Shown piece after piece: positions 5,919 to 7,983 of a stretch of DNA of 7,983 bases. The stretch comes from Thermoactinomycetaceae bacterium. GTDB lineage: Bacteria > Bacillota > Bacilli > Thermoactinomycetales > Thermoactinomycetaceae. The translations under genes and the position numbers were made by a program. The number at the start of each line of letters is the position of its first letter. Positions within the stretch are counted from its first letter, which is position 1. The stretch covers positions 1 to 7,983 of the forward strand of contig JANWJM010000048.1 of assembly GCA_025449475.1 (NCBI GenBank), read 5' to 3'. The notes under the pieces were generated by a model. The model saw only the letters and a program-made list of their open reading frames with translations. It was not told the origin of the DNA and did not search any database.

Positions 5919-5926
5919 AGGTGATC
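5919..5926 (+). promoter_or_regulatory. Ribosome binding site deciding the regulator start
   Basis: AGGTGATC matches the distal part of the 16S rRNA complement (AAGGAGGTGATC). It is placed correctly for ATG 5930 and overlaps the alternative GTG at 5921, which would also sit only a few bases from the predicted transcript start. Hence ATG 5930 is preferred. Confidence 0.55.
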
Positions 5927-5929
5927 AAC

Positions 5930-6559
5930 ATGATCCGTCTAAGTTCGACTCCACAACAGATACTTGGTCTCTTGAAAAAATATCATAAACTTTCGATAAA
6001 TGACTTAAAGCACCACTTACAAATTACCGATATGGCGGTCAGAAAACATATTGCTCGATTAGAGAAAGAAGGCTTTATTCGATCCTACCAAGTTAAACAA
6101 CCAGTGGGACGACCAATTACCTATTATCAATTATCCAATACTGGAGAAAATCTTTTTCCGAAAAAGTATAGCTTGATGACCATCGAATTCTTACAAGATA
6201 TCGAAGAGATGTATGGGATCGAAGCCATCCATGCGTTATTTGAAAAAAGAGAAAATCGACTACAACAGAAGTATGAGACAACGATTTCTAAAAATGAAAA
6301 TCTTCAAGAAAAAGTAAAAGAGCTTGAAAAGATTCAAAATGAGCATGGTTATATGGCTGAAGCGCGTCAACTCAATGAACAAGAATTTGAACTCACGGAA
6401 TATAATTGTCCAATCTACCACGTTGCACAACGTTATAAAAAAGCATGCCAATGTGAACTTTCGCTTTTCAAACGGGTGTTGGGCGTTCAGCAGATTGAAC
6501 GAGTCTCCTGTATATCGGAAGGTGACCACTGTTGTAAATATTCGATTAAAGCGGATTGA
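5930..6559 (+). CDS. SufR-like winged-helix regulator with cysteine-rich C-terminus
   Basis: From ATG 5930 the protein has 209 residues. Residues 5-72 form a winged helix-turn-helix: LSINDLKHHLQITDMAVRKH is the helix-turn-helix, followed by the GRPITYYQLS wing. Residues about 85-140 are helical, with a charged coiled-coil-like run (ENLQEKVKELEKIQNEHG). The C-terminus has NCPIYHVAQRYKKACQCE and a closing GDHCCKYSI, giving cysteines 160, 173, 175, 194, 201 and 202. The spacing of Cys160, Cys173 and Cys201 (13 and 28 residues apart) equals that of the cluster ligands I remember for cyanobacterial SufR, suggesting an iron-sulfur or other metal sensor. No suf genes are in the window. It is divergent from sodA and followed two bases later by a Nudix gene, so redox control of sodA and itself is a fair inference. 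A GTG start at 5921 would add three residues. Confidence 0.8.
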   Translation: MIRLSSTPQQILGLLKKYHKLSINDLKHHLQITDMAVRKHIARLEKEGFIRSYQVKQPVGRPITYYQLSNTGENLFPKKYSLMTIEFLQDIEEMYGIEAIHALFEKRENRLQQKYETTISKNENLQEKVKELEKIQNEHGYMAEARQLNEQEFELTEYNCPIYHVAQRYKKACQCELSLFKRVLGVQQIERVSCISEGDHCCKYSIKAD

Positions 6560-6561
6560 AG

Positions 6562-7164
6562 ATGTTTCTAACATCCCAGAAAATGAATATATCCCTGGAT
6601 CGTGAAAGGAGTAGAGAAAAGCAATTGCAGGATGTTGTAGTTGTAAAGGCGATTGTTTTGAATGCTCAGGGTCAAATCCTTGTTTTAAAAAAATCAGAAG
6701 ATAAACCCGGAATGGGCTACTTTGATCTCCCTGGCGGTAAGCTTGAGCAAAGGGATCAAAATCACGTTCAAGCTGTAATACGAGAGGTATTGGAAGAAAC
6801 CGGATTAAATGCAGAGAATATTAAATTACTTTTCAACGATCCCCTTAATCGTGAGACTTCTTATCAAGCAGAAAAAAATCGAAACTTGCATATTATTCGC
6901 TACGCTGCCATTACGGAAGGGGATTATGCAATCACACTAGATCCAGAAGAGCATACCGATTTTACTTGGATCCACCCCAAAGAATTATTTCAACAACAAA
7001 ACTGCCCAGATTGGCTCAAAAATGTGGATTGGAAAAATGAGAAGATGAAGGGAATTAAAGATTCTATTGAAAGGGCTGTAAAGCTACGACAGCAACCACC
7101 ACAAAAAGGCTCCAAACACGATCGTCCAGGTCCAATTTTGGTTAAGAATGATCGCACTTTATAA
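6562..7164 (+). CDS. Nudix hydrolase
   Basis: The 200-residue protein (from ATG 6562) has a Nudix fold core: DVVVVKAIVLNAQGQILVLK (24-43), FDLPGGKLE (54-62) and the metal-binding REVLEETGL (74-82). Nudix enzymes hydrolyse nucleoside diphosphates linked to another group, for example oxidised nucleotides. The exact substrate is unknown. The Nudix box is slightly off: there is one extra residue between GG and REVLEE, and Asp65 stands near the usual first Glu. Glu78 and Glu79 are kept. The tail from about 175 is basic and proline-rich, with no known role. ATG 6562 is two bases after the regulator stop, so the genes are probably co-transcribed and coupled. The start is uncertain: ATG 6583 lacks a ribosome binding site, while TTG 6625 has AAAGGAG (6605-6611) 13 bases upstream and sits just before the fold. 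Confidence 0.85.
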   Translation: MFLTSQKMNISLDRERSREKQLQDVVVVKAIVLNAQGQILVLKKSEDKPGMGYFDLPGGKLEQRDQNHVQAVIREVLEETGLNAENIKLLFNDPLNRETSYQAEKNRNLHIIRYAAITEGDYAITLDPEEHTDFTWIHPKELFQQQNCPDWLKNVDWKNEKMKGIKDSIERAVKLRQQPPQKGSKHDRPGPILVKNDRTL

Positions 7165-7221
7165 TTAAAAGATCATTCCTGCTTCTATCTCTTTAAATAT
7201 TATTAAAAGAAATAATTTTAT

Positions 7222-7256
7222 AGATTCGTGCCTAGGAATAGCACGAATCTTTTTTT
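7222..7256 (+). terminator. Rho-independent terminator of the regulator-Nudix operon
   Basis: AGATTCGTGC (7222-7231) and GCACGAATCT (7241-7250) form a perfect 10-bp stem with a 9-base loop, followed by six more T. It is a strong terminator about 58 bases past the Nudix stop. A further 8-bp inverted repeat (GAATGATC 7146-7153, GATCATTC 7171-7178) spans the stop codon. Confidence 0.9.
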
Positions 7257-7384
7257 AAATGACGAATTAATAGATAGAATCACACTTTATACATTTCGAT
7301 ATTTTCGACTTTTTGTGTTGTTGTGGTTGTAACCGTTTTCTTATCAACCAACACCATTTTTCGTTGTTTAGAGGGGGAACTTGA

Positions 7385-7983
7385 ATGAAAAAAACTTTAT
7401 TATTGTCCATTAGTTTGATGTTTATGCTCTCTTTTTTGTTGGGAACTCCCGTATATGCTTTAGAAGAGACCGAGCTACATGATCCATCGACCAATCAATC
7501 TGATCAACTACCAAAACCCGATGAAAATACTAAGAATGAGCCCCAAGAGAAGCAGAATTCGGAGCCATCAACCCAACCAGATCCAACGCCACAGCCAAAA
7601 TCTGAACCGAAACAAGATCCACCATCCACATCTAACCCAAAGGAAGAAGAACAACCTCCTAAAGATGTTTATCTCACTGTTCTCTATCAACTCAACCAAA
7701 AATTTCTGATCGTTAAAGGGATGCTGAACCAAGAGATTGACAGTGGTGTCTTTAATGTTACTTTCCAAGGAAAAACCAAACAATTTGAAGGACCGGGAAA
7801 TTCGTTTACGGCTCAATTTCCACGTTCCGAAATTAAACCGGGAACTCATACGCTCACTGTCTCTTTCAGGGGACTGATTGGAGATCAAGTGGTATCTGAT
7901 ACCAAAAAAGTACGCTTCAACATTCCACAGCCGAAAAAAATTTCTCTCTCTTTCACTAGAGAACACAAAAAAAATACCCTAAC
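7385..7983 (+). CDS. Secreted proline-rich protein with a beta-type domain (partial, unknown)
   Basis: The frame is open to the window edge after 199 complete codons. ATG 7385 has GAGGGGG (7371-7377) seven bases upstream. Residues 1-25 are a classical signal peptide: MKK, a hydrophobic core LLLSISLMFMLSFLLG, then TPVYA with likely cleavage after Ala25. Residues about 42-93 form a low-complexity linker rich in Pro, Glu, Lys, Gln, Ser and Thr, such as a wall-spanning or flexible spacer. From about 94 the sequence alternates hydrophobic and polar residues (VYLTVLYQLNQKFLIVKG, then TLTVSFRGLIGDQVV), which fits a beta-sandwich of Ig or cadherin-like type, ending near FNI 178-180. A second domain may begin at ISLSF (186-190). 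I recognise no family. It should be exported and perhaps surface-associated. It follows a strong terminator, so it is its own transcription unit, but no clear promoter is seen in 7257-7370. Confidence 0.8.
   Translation, partial: MKKTLLLSISLMFMLSFLLGTPVYALEETELHDPSTNQSDQLPKPDENTKNEPQEKQNSEPSTQPDPTPQPKSEPKQDPPSTSNPKEEEQPPKDVYLTVLYQLNQKFLIVKGMLNQEIDSGVFNVTFQGKTKQFEGPGNSFTAQFPRSEIKPGTHTLTVSFRGLIGDQVVSDTKKVRFNIPQPKKISLSFTREHKKNTL

Noticed and set aside
7479..7709. 76-codon plus-strand open frame
   Set aside because: It is a shifted reading of the proline-rich linker region and lies inside the better supported gene.
7568..7966. 132-codon minus-strand open frame
   Set aside because: It is antisense to the secreted protein; its aromatic and arginine-rich composition reflects the reverse of a Pro/Lys/Gln-rich coding strand.

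Overview
The window looks like chromosomal DNA from a low-GC, Gram-positive (Firmicutes) bacterium of the Bacillales type. The evidence is strong AGGAGG-like ribosome binding sites, AT-rich intergenic spaces with hairpin-plus-T-run terminators, a Bacillus-like manganese superoxide dismutase and MKK-type signal peptides. A family such as Thermoactinomycetaceae is possible but cannot be fixed from the sequence alone. I see no insertion sequence, phage gene, tRNA, rRNA or CRISPR array.

Layout. (1) 1-429: the 3' end of a D-serine ammonia-lyase gene (dsdA), followed by about 280 bases with inverted repeats and a possible decayed reading frame. (2) 707-1333, minus strand: a histidine (phosphoglycerate-mutase-like) phosphatase, with a GTG start chosen over a longer ATG frame. 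(3) 1496-3568: a two-gene operon, a Tm-1-like/UPF0261 ATP-binding protein followed by a TIM-barrel 'phosphoenolpyruvate hydrolase-like' protein. Together they match the two domains of the plant Tm-1 protein. A sigma-B-like promoter (GTTTGA, 14 bases, GGGTAT) and a palindrome lie upstream, and a very long hairpin terminator closes the operon. (4) 3898-4980: a single-gene unit for a 360-residue protein resembling the zinc-bearing catalytic half of cobalamin-independent methionine synthase. (5) 5117-5734, minus strand: sodA (Mn type), divergent from (6) 5930-7164: a SufR-like winged-helix regulator with a cysteine-rich C-terminus, then a Nudix hydrolase. The sodA/regulator space holds a perfect 18-bp palindrome and opposing promoters. 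(7) 7385 to the edge: the start of a secreted, proline-rich protein, open at the window end.

Working together. The clearest functional grouping is oxidative or metal stress: Mn-superoxide dismutase, a divergent regulator that probably binds an iron-sulfur cluster or metal, and a Nudix hydrolase that could clean up damaged nucleotides. The Tm-1-like/TIM-barrel pair and the MetE-like protein are conserved enzymes of unknown physiological reaction. Their upstream regions, and that of the phosphatase, share a GGGTAT element, which hints at common control. The least described parts are the Tm-1-like pair, the MetE-like protein and the edge-truncated secreted protein. No complete novel defence or mobile system is visible.
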